Assembly (NCBI GenBank): GCA_963612735.1 | Contig: CAVDWX010000016.1 | Span: forward strand, 1-9,728 | Length of the DNA stretch: 9,728 bases | From: CAVDWX01 sp963612735 | Lineage (GTDB): Bacteria > Bacillota_I > Bacilli_A > RFN20 > CAG-826 | Direction: 5' to 3' | Shown: positions 1 through 6,556 of the stretch, one piece after another | Position numbering within the stretch: position 1 is the first letter of the stretch | How the letters are laid out: every line of letters starts with the position of its first letter | Made by a program: the position numbers and the translations under genes | Notes under the pieces: model-generated | Database searches by the model: none | What the model was told of the DNA's origin: nothing | Seen by the model: the letters and a program-made list of their open reading frames with translations, nothing else

Positions 1-659
1 TCATAAATTGAATAGATATTATCTATCTTTAATTCATCAATTTTAATGGCGTCTTTAACATCAAAATTATCAATTTTAGTTCTTCTTAATGATATTAAAT
101 GACCGACTGTATGTAATTTAAAAGCAATGTCTTCTCCTAAAACTCTAATATAAGTTCCTTTTGAAACAGTAACTTTAAACGTTAATTGATGGTTAATATA
201 TGAAATAAATGAGATATCTTTGATATAACAAGTTCTTTTCTTTCTTTCGATTTCGATACCTTGATGAGCTAATTCGTATAATTTAACACCTTTAACCTTA
301 ATAGCGCTCGTCATGGGTGGAGTTTGTCGATATTCTCCCTTAAATGAATCTAAAACATTTTTAATGATTTGAATATTTAAATCAGGGACTTCTTTTTCTT
401 CAATAATTTTGCCTTTATTATCTAGAGTATCGGTCCTACTTCCAAGAAGTAAAGTCGCCACATATTCTTTGTTGCTTTCATGAATGAAGGTCGATGCTTT
501 TGTCGCTTTATTAACGCTCACTATTAATAAACCAGTTGCAAAAGGATCAAGCGTTCCAATATGCCCCACTTTATTTAAATTATATAAACGCTGAATTTTA
601 TTGCACACATCTCGACTTGTCCAATCGATTTGTTTATCGATAAAGAAGAATCCATCCAT
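1..659 (-). CDS. truB: tRNA pseudouridine(55) synthase TruB, 3' end outside window
   Basis: TruB converts U55 of the T-psi-C arm of tRNAs to pseudouridine in the cytoplasm. I translated the minus strand from the ATG at 659-657 and read 219 codons to the window edge without a stop. The N-terminus MDGFFFIDKQIDWTSRDV matches the usual TruB opening. The catalytic motif GTLDPFATGLL is at about residues 35-45, with the nucleophile Asp38. PPMTSAIKVKGVKLYELAHQG (about 114-134) and VSKGTYIRVLGEDI (about 165-178) are further family motifs, followed by VGHLISLRRT. The conserved opening makes the start secure. A full TruB is about 290-300 residues, so roughly the last quarter is missing because of the window edge. 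No Shine-Dalgarno is visible: TATAAT ends 6 nt before the ATG, suggesting a leaderless mRNA. In many Bacillota truB directly follows rbfA; here an opposite-strand gene separates them. Confidence 0.95.
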   Translation of the reverse strand, partial: MDGFFFIDKQIDWTSRDVCNKIQRLYNLNKVGHIGTLDPFATGLLIVSVNKATKASTFIHESNKEYVATLLLGSRTDTLDNKGKIIEEKEVPDLNIQIIKNVLDSFKGEYRQTPPMTSAIKVKGVKLYELAHQGIEIERKKRTCYIKDISFISYINHQLTFKVTVSKGTYIRVLGEDIAFKLHTVGHLISLRRTKIDNFDVKDAIKIDELKIDNIYSIY

Positions 660-671
660 AACTTTATTATA
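660..671 (-). promoter_or_regulatory. Probable truB promoter (-10 next to start codon)
   Basis: On the minus strand TATAAT occupies 671-666 and is followed by AAAGTT and then the truB ATG (659). Transcription normally begins about 7 nt past the -10 box, which would put the first base at or next to the A of the ATG. The -35 region (around 694-688) is weak and lies in the palindrome at 688-702. Inferred from sequence only. Confidence 0.5.
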
Positions 672-687
672 TATTTATCTATCTTTT

Positions 688-702
688 TTAACTATTAGTT
701 AA
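688..702. repeat. 15-bp palindrome between divergent promoters, candidate operator
   Basis: TTAACTA-T-TAGTTAA is a perfect 7-bp inverted repeat with a 1-bp centre. It ends directly before the plus-strand TATAAT (703-708) and covers the -35 position expected for the minus-strand TATAAT (671-666). A dimeric regulator bound here could block both truB and ttcA-GNAT. The arms are AT-rich, so chance is possible, and no regulator gene is nearby. Confidence 0.4.
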
Positions 703-715
703 TATAATTTAGTGC
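703..715 (+). promoter_or_regulatory. Probable ttcA-GNAT promoter (-10 next to start codon)
   Basis: TATAAT at 703-708 is followed by the 7 nt TTAGTGC and then the ATG at 716. An in-frame TAG at 710-712 excludes any upstream start, and no Shine-Dalgarno fits between the box and the ATG. The expected transcription start coincides with the start codon, so the message may be leaderless. No good -35 hexamer is seen 16-18 nt upstream. Confidence 0.5.
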
Positions 716-1909
716 ATGAAAGCGATTAGAACCCTCTTAGCGTGTATTAGAAAAGCTGATAACGATTATAATTTAATCAATCACGGCGATAAGATTGTCA
801 TCGGATTAAGTGGAGGAAAGGATTCTTTAACTCTTCTATATGCTTTATCACTTTATCAAAAATTTTCTCATACTGACTTTATCATTCAACCCGTTACATT
901 AGATTTAGGATTTGATAATTTTGATCCTAAACCTTTGCAAGAATTTTGTTCTAAGCTTGGCTTTAATTTAATAGTTAGCGACAATAAAGAAGTCTATAAA
1001 ATCTTAAAAATGAATCAAAACGATAAGACTCATCTTCCTTGCTCTATTTGTTCAAGAATGAAAAAAGCGGCGATTAATAAAGTCGCTAATGAATTAGGAT
1101 TTAATAAAGTAGCGTTTGCCCATCATGGTGATGATGCGGTAGAAACTTTATTTATGAATATGATTTTCGGTTCAAGATTAGCTACCTTTTCACCGAAAAT
1201 GAAACTAGAAAAGGCTGATATTACCTTTATTAGACCGCTTATCTTGTGTAAAGAAAAAGATATTAAATCATTTATCAAAGAAGAAGGAATTTATGTCGCT
1301 AATTCTTCTTGCCCTGCGGATAAGCACACTACTCGAGAAGAAATAAAAACATTATTGAACAACTTATATAAAGTCTATCCTTCTTCTAAAGCAGGATTTT
1401 TAAATATGCTCTCTAATTATTCTAAGGAAGATTTATGGGGCAAAGAAATTGAATTACACATCTCGCAAGATGACTTATATCTAAAACCTGTTTTAACTAA
1501 ATTAGAAACTAAACAAATGCTAAAAATAAGATATGAAGTATTCGTCAAAGAATTAAATATATCTTATGAAGATGAATTTGATGATGATGATAATAAAATA
1601 TATTATGAATATCTCATCTATTTAAAAGATGAAGTCATTGGAACAATTAGATATATTGAACTTAGTAATAGAACATATAAAATTGAACGATTTGCTATTT
1701 TAAAAGTGTATCGAAATAAAGGGTATGGCTCACTTGTACTATCTTATTTATCTAATCTTCTTAAAGAAAAATATAATCCCTGCACTATCATTATTCATTC
1801 CTTAGAAAATATGGTCCCGTTTTATTTAAAATTAGGATATCAAATAAAAGAGGCCGAGCCGTTTTATGAAGCCGACCTACCTCATCTAGCTTTAGAAAAG
1901 AAATATTAA
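716..1909 (+). CDS. TtcA-like tRNA 2-thiocytidine synthase fused to a GNAT acyltransferase domain
   Basis: The 397-residue protein has two parts. Residues 1 to about 245 resemble TtcA, the PP-loop ATPase that thiolates C32 of tRNA using a 4Fe-4S cluster: PP-loop SGGKDS (32-37), C109-S-I-C112, AHHGDDAVETLFMN (135-148) and a third cysteine in NSSCP (C199). These correspond to the ATP site and the three cluster-ligand cysteines of TtcA. Residues about 255-397 form a GNAT domain of the type with an RYEVFVKE opening (272-279). Its acetyl-CoA motif is R333-N-K-G-Y-G338, and the end NMVPFYLKLGYQ (365-376) is typical of the fold. TtcA enzymes usually stop after the first part, so this is a fusion. 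The start is fixed by an in-frame TAG just upstream and by the conserved N-terminus. It sits alone on the plus strand between truB and rbfA. What the GNAT domain acts on is unknown; tRNA is one guess. Confidence 0.88.
   Translation: MKAIRTLLACIRKADNDYNLINHGDKIVIGLSGGKDSLTLLYALSLYQKFSHTDFIIQPVTLDLGFDNFDPKPLQEFCSKLGFNLIVSDNKEVYKILKMNQNDKTHLPCSICSRMKKAAINKVANELGFNKVAFAHHGDDAVETLFMNMIFGSRLATFSPKMKLEKADITFIRPLILCKEKDIKSFIKEEGIYVANSSCPADKHTTREEIKTLLNNLYKVYPSSKAGFLNMLSNYSKEDLWGKEIELHISQDDLYLKPVLTKLETKQMLKIRYEVFVKELNISYEDEFDDDDNKIYYEYLIYLKDEVIGTIRYIELSNRTYKIERFAILKVYRNKGYGSLVLSYLSNLLKEKYNPCTIIIHSLENMVPFYLKLGYQIKEAEPFYEADLPHLALEKKY
1841..1878 (-). terminator. Possible rbfA terminator inside the convergent gene
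   Basis: Reading the minus strand about 32 nt past the rbfA stop, AGGTCG (1878-1873) can pair with CGGCCT (1856-1851) across a 16-nt loop, followed by CTTTTATTTG (1850-1841). It is a GC-rich patch in an AT-rich region followed by a T-rich run. The stem is short (6 bp with one G-U) and lies in the coding region of the GNAT domain, so the call is weak. Confidence 0.3.
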
Positions 1910-2242
1910 TCAATGTTTATTATTTAATAATTCGTTGATACGTTCTTCTTTTTTATATCCCTCATCGAGAATAAACGTTAATTCTGGAACGCGTCTAGTA
2001 TCCATGCGTGCCGCTAATTCGCTACGAATAAACCCTTTCGCGTTATTTAAAATTTCTAATCCGATTTGTTCATCTTCTTCTTTGATAAAAGAGACATATA
2101 TTTTAGCGTATGAAAAATCTTTGCTGACTTTTACTTCGGGAATGGAAATGAATCCAAGTCGAGGATCATGAAGTTGAAATTGAATGATTTCAGCGATATT
2201 TTTTTTAATTAGTGCTGGAATTCTTTCTTGCTTATTGGCCAT
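1910..2242 (-). CDS. rbfA: 30S ribosome-binding factor RbfA
   Basis: RbfA binds the 30S precursor near helix 1 of 16S rRNA and helps late small-subunit maturation, notably in the cold. The 110-residue protein has the normal family length. Residues about 5-105 show the single KH-like domain: RIPALIKKNIAEIIQ, then DPRLGFISIPEVKVSKDFSYAKIYVSF, and near the end RRVPELTFILDEGYKKEERI. The start ATG is preceded by GGAGGAAT with ideal spacing, and that site lies in the last codons of infB. Only 2 nt separate the infB stop from this start, so translation is probably coupled. It is the last gene of the rimP operon here. Its TGA stop touches the TAA of the convergent ttcA-GNAT gene, with no intergenic base. 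Confidence 0.95.
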   Translation of the reverse strand: MANKQERIPALIKKNIAEIIQFQLHDPRLGFISIPEVKVSKDFSYAKIYVSFIKEEDEQIGLEILNNAKGFIRSELAARMDTRRVPELTFILDEGYKKEERINELLNNKH

Positions 2243-2244
2243 AA

Positions 2245-4071
2245 TTATTCCTCCACCATTTCATATCCTTCAATGATATCGCCCTCTTTAATATCGTTAT
2301 AATTTTCAAGTAAAATGCCACATTCAAATCCAGCTTTAACTTCTCGAGCTTGATCTTTTTCTCTTTGTAAAGAATTTATTTTTCCTTCATAGATGATAAC
2401 CCCGTCTCTCATCACACGGACTTTACTGGCATTTTTAATATAACCATCAGTGACCATACATCCAGCGATAGTTCCTAGTTTAGAAACTTTGAATAATCTT
2501 CTAATTTCAGCTTGTCCAGTCACTTTTTCAACAAGTTTAGGAGCGAGCATTCCTTTCATCGCCGCTTCAATTTCTTCGATTAGAGCATAGATGATACGGT
2601 GCAATCTAATTTCCACTTTTTCTTCCAATGCTTTTGCTCTAGTTTTGGCATCAGGTCTTACATTAAATCCGTAAATAATGGCGTTAGAAGCGGTCGCGAG
2701 TAAGACATCGCTTTCCGTAATTGCTCCTGATGTGGCGCGAATAATATTTAATTTTACTTCATTATTATTTAATTTTTCTAAAGAAGATTTGACCGCTTCT
2801 GCTGAACCAGTCGAATCAGCTTTAATGATGATATTAATAGTTTGGGTTTCACCTTCATGAATGCGGTTATATAAATCATCGAGAGAAAGAGCGCTGTTGC
2901 CACTTCTTTCCTTCATTTCCTTGATGCGTTTACGTTTTAAAGCGATTTCTCGAGCTTCGCTTTCTTCTCCAAAGGCCATAAATCGATCGCCAGCTTCTGG
3001 GACTTCACTTAAACCAATAACCGCGACTGGAGTGGATGGAGTAGCGGATTGCAATACTTTTTTAAATTCATTAGTCATGCGACGAGCTTTACCGTATGAA
3101 ACACCAACAACGAGATAATCGCCTTCTTTTAAAGTACCGTTTTGCACTAATAAGGTGGCTTTAGGGCCTTCATTTTTATCTAATTTTGCTTCTAATACCG
3201 TTCCTAAGGCATAACGATCTGGGTTAGCTTTTAATTCGAGCATTTCCGCTACTAAAAGAACAGCTTCTAATAATCCTTCGATGTTTTTCTTTTGCTTAGC
3301 CGATATTTCCACACAAATATTACTGCCACCGAATTCTTCAGGAATGATATCATGTTGCATGAGTTCGGTTTTAACTCTACTTGGATCTGCGCCTGGTTTA
3401 TCAATTTTATTGATAGCCACAATAACCGGGACATTCGCGGCTTTGGCGTGATCAATTGCTTCGATGGTTTGAGGCATAACCCCGTCATCCGCTGCGACGA
3501 CTAAAACGACGATATCGGTAACAGATGCCCCTCTACTTCTCATCGCGGTAAAAGCTTCGTGTCCAGGAGTGTCGATAAAGGTAATCTTTTTACCATTAAT
3601 TTCTTTTTGATAAGCACCAATTTCTTGAGAGATGCCTCCCACTTCATCATCGACTAGATTAGAATTTCTAATGGCGTCAATTAGTGTAGTTTTACCGTGG
3701 TCAACATGGCCCATAATTGTTACAACTGGTGGTCTTTCTTTTAATTTGCTCGGATCATCTTTAATTTCTAAATCTTCAAAATTTTCCGCAGCAACGATAA
3801 CTTTCTTTTCAAAGTCATAGCCAAATTCAAGACAAACTAAGCCAATTAATTCATCATCCAAGATAGTGTTGATATTGATCATCTTTCCTTGTAGGAATAA
3901 GAATTTGATAATATCACTACTTGAAACATCTAATGATTTAGCTAGTTCACTAACGGATATTGCCCCAGTATAAATAAAGACTCCACCATTGAGCTTGGTC
4001 TTCACTTTATCAGTGCTTACCCTTGTTGAAACATTTGCAGTTCTTTCATTATTTGGTTTCTTTTTGCCCAT
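2245..4071 (-). CDS. infB: Translation initiation factor IF-2
   Basis: IF2 is the GTPase that delivers fMet-tRNA to the 30S subunit and promotes 50S joining. Numbered from the ATG at 4071 (608 residues), an IF2_N-type domain is at about 30-80 (GAISVSELAKSLDV...IIKFLFLQGKMININ). The G domain has GHVDHGKTT (121-129), DTPGHEAF (167-174, with the catalytic His), NKID (221-224) and a later SAK. The EF-Tu-like domain II and the C-terminal domains (VRPDAKTRAKALEEKVEIR, KASKVRVMRDG) follow. The switch I motif reads GGISQEIGA where most IF2s have GGITQHIGA. The N-terminal region is short, as in small Bacillota and Mollicutes. I prefer the ATG at 4071 to the in-frame GTG at 4080, because that GTG lies in the apparent Shine-Dalgarno AGTAGGTG 6 nt before the ATG. 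Confidence 0.96.
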   Translation of the reverse strand: MGKKKPNNERTANVSTRVSTDKVKTKLNGGVFIYTGAISVSELAKSLDVSSSDIIKFLFLQGKMININTILDDELIGLVCLEFGYDFEKKVIVAAENFEDLEIKDDPSKLKERPPVVTIMGHVDHGKTTLIDAIRNSNLVDDEVGGISQEIGAYQKEINGKKITFIDTPGHEAFTAMRSRGASVTDIVVLVVAADDGVMPQTIEAIDHAKAANVPVIVAINKIDKPGADPSRVKTELMQHDIIPEEFGGSNICVEISAKQKKNIEGLLEAVLLVAEMLELKANPDRYALGTVLEAKLDKNEGPKATLLVQNGTLKEGDYLVVGVSYGKARRMTNEFKKVLQSATPSTPVAVIGLSEVPEAGDRFMAFGEESEAREIALKRKRIKEMKERSGNSALSLDDLYNRIHEGETQTINIIIKADSTGSAEAVKSSLEKLNNNEVKLNIIRATSGAITESDVLLATASNAIIYGFNVRPDAKTRAKALEEKVEIRLHRIIYALIEEIEAAMKGMLAPKLVEKVTGQAEIRRLFKVSKLGTIAGCMVTDGYIKNASKVRVMRDGVIIYEGKINSLQREKDQAREVKAGFECGILLENYNDIKEGDIIEGYEMVEE

Positions 4072-4090
4072 ATTTGACACCTACTTTCTT

Positions 4091-4336
4091 TTATAATAAG
4101 TCGATTAATTGTTGATATATATCTTCATTAACATTTGTTCTTAAAGCTTTTGAAAATAGATTTCTTTTCTTCGCCTGAAGAATAATATCTTGGTTTTTAC
4201 AGATGTAAGCTCCACGCCCTTTAATGCTATAAGATATATCGATTGTTACATCATTATTGTTAGTTTTAACAACTCGGAATAATTCATCTTTAGTAAGAAT
4301 TTTTCTCGTCACAATGCACATTCTATTTATCGTCAT
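4091..4336 (-). CDS. rnpM: RnpM (YlxR) family RNA-binding protein
   Basis: YlxR proteins are small RNA-binding proteins encoded between nusA and infB; the B. subtilis member is reported to modulate RNase P (name RnpM). The signature is visible: R-M-C-I-V-T-R-K, then DELFRVVK, then GRGAYICKNQDIILQAKKRNLFSKAL, a basic surface typical of the family. Two starts are possible. ATG 4336 (81 residues, MTINRMC...) overlaps the nusA end by 14 nt and keeps the conserved Arg two residues before the Cys. ATG 4321 (76 residues) begins one base after the nusA stop but loses that Arg. Neither has a Shine-Dalgarno, so translation probably depends on ribosomes finishing nusA. I chose 4336 on conservation. The L7Ae-like ylxQ gene that often follows is absent: infB begins about 20 nt after this stop. 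Confidence 0.85.
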   Translation of the reverse strand: MTINRMCIVTRKILTKDELFRVVKTNNNDVTIDISYSIKGRGAYICKNQDIILQAKKRNLFSKALRTNVNEDIYQQLIDLL

Positions 4337-6005
4337 CGTAATATTCGTCGTATTGGTCGTAATCGACATCCTCGTCGTCATCGTAATCAGAATCGTCATC
4401 CTCATCTAATTCATCGAGTTCTTCTTGAGTATAGATTGGCATGTAATTAGCGGGTTCACTATGGACGGAAGAAGTTGAATCATCTTCCTCTTCTTCGTCT
4501 TCCTCTTTCTTTTTATTCTTACGTGGTTTTTTCTTAGTATTATTTTTATTTCGAGCACTTTCTTCTTCTAAAGAACGTTCCAAGTCTTCAATTGAAGTAT
4601 CGGTATTGATATTGACTTCCACTGTTTCCACTTCTTCTTCTTTTTTCTTAGGAGTGGAGACCGGTTTTTCTTCTTCCGCTTCCACTGGTTTATCAACGAC
4701 TGGAGCTTCATTTTCTTCTTCTTCAACAGCTTCGGATAAAGTCTCATCAAAATCATTACTTTCATCTTCATAAACACGAGCTTGAGGTGCCACGTATCCT
4801 TCTGGTAAACCAGGTAAGACATCTTCACTACTAGATTCATTTTCTTCTTTTCTTTGGAGTTCAAGATCAGCTTTTTGAATTCTAGCTTCCACTTCCGCGG
4901 CTTGAAGTTCTTCAAACGAAGTATAAGTTAAGCCTTCTTCGACGGCTTCTGATTCAATCTTAATATTTAATTTATAGTTAGTAAGACGTGAAGCTAAACG
5001 GACATTGACCCCTTTTCTTCCAATCGCGGTTGATAAAGAATCATCGCTCACAATTAAAGTTGCTTCTTTATCTAAAAGAGGATTTTCTGGAAGAATAATG
5101 CCTAATACTTTAGCGGGTTTAAGAGCTTCCATAAGATATAGTCCTAAATTAGAACTATAAGTGATGACATCAATCTTTTCTTTGTTAGAACCATTGCCTA
5201 ATTGTGAAACAATCTTTTGAATACGGCTTCCATTAGGTCCAATACACGCCCCTGCTGGGTCAACGTTTGGATCATTGCTATAAACCGATATTTTACTTCT
5301 TTCTCCGGCTTGTCTTGCTACAGCCTTTATGACAATTGTGCCATCATATATTTCATGAATTTCTTCGTTGAATAAGCAAGAGAGGAATCCTTCATTTGCT
5401 CGCGATACCACAATATGGGCACCATGAGCGCCACTAGCGACATCGCTGACATATAATTTAATGTTATCGCCGACCGCAAAACGTTCATCGCCAATCATTT
5501 CTTTTCGATTTAAATAAACGCTAGTTTTACCGATATTGACAGAACATCCTCTTTCATCAACTTTTTCTACTTTACCAGTAATCATCGTTCCAATCTTGTC
5601 TTTAAAAGCTTCGTATAATGCTCCGCGTTCGGCTTCAGCAAATTTTTGTCGAAGAATTGATTTGACGCTTAATGCTGTCGCTTTTCTTAAATCTTCAATA
5701 GAAGCTGGAATTAAATATTCATCTCCTGCGACATAGTGATGACCGTCCTTATTTGCGTCCTCAACAGAAATTTCTAGGAAGTCATCTTCCACTTCTTCCA
5801 CGACATTTTTGATTTGATACATCGCAATGCGCCCAGTATCAGGATCGATATCCACTTTGACAAGTGCATCATCTCCTCCTAATTGTTTTCTAAAGCCTCT
5901 TGCCAAAGCTTCTTTTAGAGTCGCGATAACGACATCTTTAGAAATACCTTTTACGGTTTCAATTTCTTCAATTGCTTTAAGAAATTCTACATTGTTATTA
6001 GCCAT
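4323..6005 (-). CDS. nusA: Transcription termination/antitermination factor NusA with long acidic tail
   Basis: NusA binds RNA polymerase and nascent RNA and modulates pausing, intrinsic termination and antitermination. Order in the 560 residues: N-terminal polymerase-binding domain (about 1-130), S1 domain (about 135-200, MITGKVEKVDERGCSVNIG), KH1 (about 225-300, with ARQAGERSKISV and GPNG at 256-259) and KH2 (about 305-352, AIGRKGVNVRLASRL, GRKG at 329-332). Residues 353-560 are a low-complexity tail: Glu-rich, then a Lys/Asn patch (about 484-500), then an Asp/Tyr-rich end. Bacillus-type NusA stops near the KH2 end, at about 370 residues, so this tail adds about 190. It is not an obvious copy of the E. 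coli AR1/AR2 repeats. The start has AAGGAGC 6 nt upstream, and this site overlaps the rimP stop. The downstream rnpM start overlaps or abuts the nusA stop. Confidence 0.96.
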   Translation of the reverse strand: MANNNVEFLKAIEEIETVKGISKDVVIATLKEALARGFRKQLGGDDALVKVDIDPDTGRIAMYQIKNVVEEVEDDFLEISVEDANKDGHHYVAGDEYLIPASIEDLRKATALSVKSILRQKFAEAERGALYEAFKDKIGTMITGKVEKVDERGCSVNIGKTSVYLNRKEMIGDERFAVGDNIKLYVSDVASGAHGAHIVVSRANEGFLSCLFNEEIHEIYDGTIVIKAVARQAGERSKISVYSNDPNVDPAGACIGPNGSRIQKIVSQLGNGSNKEKIDVITYSSNLGLYLMEALKPAKVLGIILPENPLLDKEATLIVSDDSLSTAIGRKGVNVRLASRLTNYKLNIKIESEAVEEGLTYTSFEELQAAEVEARIQKADLELQRKEENESSSEDVLPGLPEGYVAPQARVYEDESNDFDETLSEAVEEEENEAPVVDKPVEAEEEKPVSTPKKKEEEVETVEVNINTDTSIEDLERSLEEESARNKNNTKKKPRKNKKKEEDEEEEDDSTSSVHSEPANYMPIYTQEELDELDEDDDSDYDDDEDVDYDQYDEYYDDDK

Positions 6006-6016
6006 AATTTTGCTCC

Positions 6017-6475
6017 TTAAAATTTAATTGCTAATCTAACTTTATATATATTATTAAATAATATAATAACTTTTTTAGTTCTTGTCTTAATCTTATAAGA
6101 CAATGTTAACGATTCGTTTTCAACACTATCGATAGTGCCTTCATAGATATTATTCCCTTCAATAGGATTGATGAGGTGAATGTGAATATATGAACCGATA
6201 TAATCTTTTAATTCATCTATTTCTAAAGGCTTTTCCGCTCCTAAAGAAGAGATATCTAAATTATAAGATTCATCGCTATTATCTATTTCATCTAAATAAG
6301 TAGATAAAGCGTTGCTCACTTCAACGATATCATTCATATCAATAGGCTCTTTTCGATCAATAATAATTTCTAGAATCAATCCACCTTTTTCTTTTTTACT
6401 TGAAATGGAATAGGCTTTATATCCTAATTCATTAATTTTAGATGTTAATAACGGTTTTAATGCTTCTAAATTCAT
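6017..6475 (-). CDS. rimP: Ribosome maturation factor RimP
   Basis: RimP assists 30S subunit assembly. From the ATG at 6475 it is 152 residues, the normal family size. The N-terminal alpha/beta domain reads GLILEIIIDRKEPIDMNDIVEVSNALSTYLDEID. It is followed by the family signature YNLDISSLGAEKPL, which differs from the usual SSPGxxRPL by Pro to Leu and Arg to Lys. The C-terminal SH3-like barrel covers roughly the last 70 residues (YIHIHL...YEGTIDSVENESLTLSYK). The ATG has AAGGA 7 nt upstream. An in-frame GTG at 6511 is rejected because it lies inside the leader terminator hairpin. RimP is the first gene of the operon; its TAA overlaps the ribosome binding site of nusA, so the two are probably coupled. 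Confidence 0.93.
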   Translation of the reverse strand: MNLEALKPLLTSKINELGYKAYSISSKKEKGGLILEIIIDRKEPIDMNDIVEVSNALSTYLDEIDNSDESYNLDISSLGAEKPLEIDELKDYIGSYIHIHLINPIEGNNIYEGTIDSVENESLTLSYKIKTRTKKVIILFNNIYKVRLAIKF

Positions 6476-6482
6476 ATCCTTT

Positions 6483-6487
6483 TCCTT
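6483..6487 (-). promoter_or_regulatory. rimP Shine-Dalgarno deciding the start
   Basis: AAGGA on the minus strand, 7 nt before the ATG at 6475. It follows directly after the U-tract of the leader terminator, so only read-through transcripts carry it. This supports the ATG at 6475 over the upstream GTG at 6511. Confidence 0.7.
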
Positions 6488-6514
6488 AAAAATAAAGAGT
6501 GGCACCGCCACTCT
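6488..6514 (-). terminator. Leader intrinsic terminator (attenuator) of the rimP-nusA operon
   Basis: On the minus strand AGAGTGGC (6514-6507), loop GGT and GCCACTCT (6503-6496) form a perfect 8-bp GC-rich stem, followed by TTATTTTT (6495-6488). It sits between the predicted promoter (6557-6584) and the rimP ribosome binding site, so it would end transcription before the operon. The gene upstream has its own terminator at 6597-6643, which argues that this one is regulatory. Confidence 0.7.
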
Positions 6515-6529
6515 AAATAAATAGAGTAA
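6508..6529 (-). promoter_or_regulatory. Candidate antiterminator hairpin competing with the leader terminator
   Basis: On the minus strand ACTCTA (6527-6522), loop TTTATT and TAGAGT (6515-6510) form a perfect 6-bp stem, extendable by two U-G pairs to 6529/6508. Its 3' arm is the 5' arm of the terminator, so the two structures exclude each other. This is the usual arrangement of an attenuator. Confidence 0.5.
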
Positions 6530-6531
6530 GA

Positions 6532-6549
6532 GTCAAAGTTGCCCTTGAC
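6532..6549 (-). promoter_or_regulatory. 5' leader hairpin with GNRA-type tetraloop
   Basis: On the minus strand GTCAAGG (6549-6543), GCAA and CTTTGAC (6538-6532) form a 7-bp stem with one G-U pair, capped by a GCAA tetraloop. It starts at or near the predicted transcription start. It could stabilise the leader, pause polymerase or bind a protein. The function is inferred. Confidence 0.5.
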
Positions 6550-6556
6550 CTCTATT

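Noticed and set aside
1910..1970. Possible plus-strand terminator for ttcA-GNAT inside rbfA (ATTAT-TTA-ATAAT, then T-rich run near 1946-1954)
   Set aside because: The stem is short and entirely A-T, and the T-run is separated from it; no convincing structure.
4072..4080. GTG start for infB three codons upstream
   Set aside because: The GTG is part of the Shine-Dalgarno-like AGTAGGTG that serves the ATG at 4071.
4337..4405. Longer rnpM frame starting deep in nusA (MRMTILITMTT...)
   Set aside because: This part is the out-of-frame reading of the repetitive GAT/GAC codons of the NusA Asp-rich tail; Thr/Met-rich and unlike any YlxR N-terminus.
1935..5736. Several plus-strand and out-of-frame ORFs of 60-115 codons overlapping rbfA, infB and nusA
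   Set aside because: All lie opposite or inside well-recognised genes, show no family motifs, and are best explained as shadows of real coding frames.
6476..6511. Upstream GTG start for rimP adding MAVPLFIFKEKD
   Set aside because: This GTG lies in the leader terminator stem, has no ribosome site, and adds residues not typical of RimP. The ATG at 6475 has AAGGA at good spacing.
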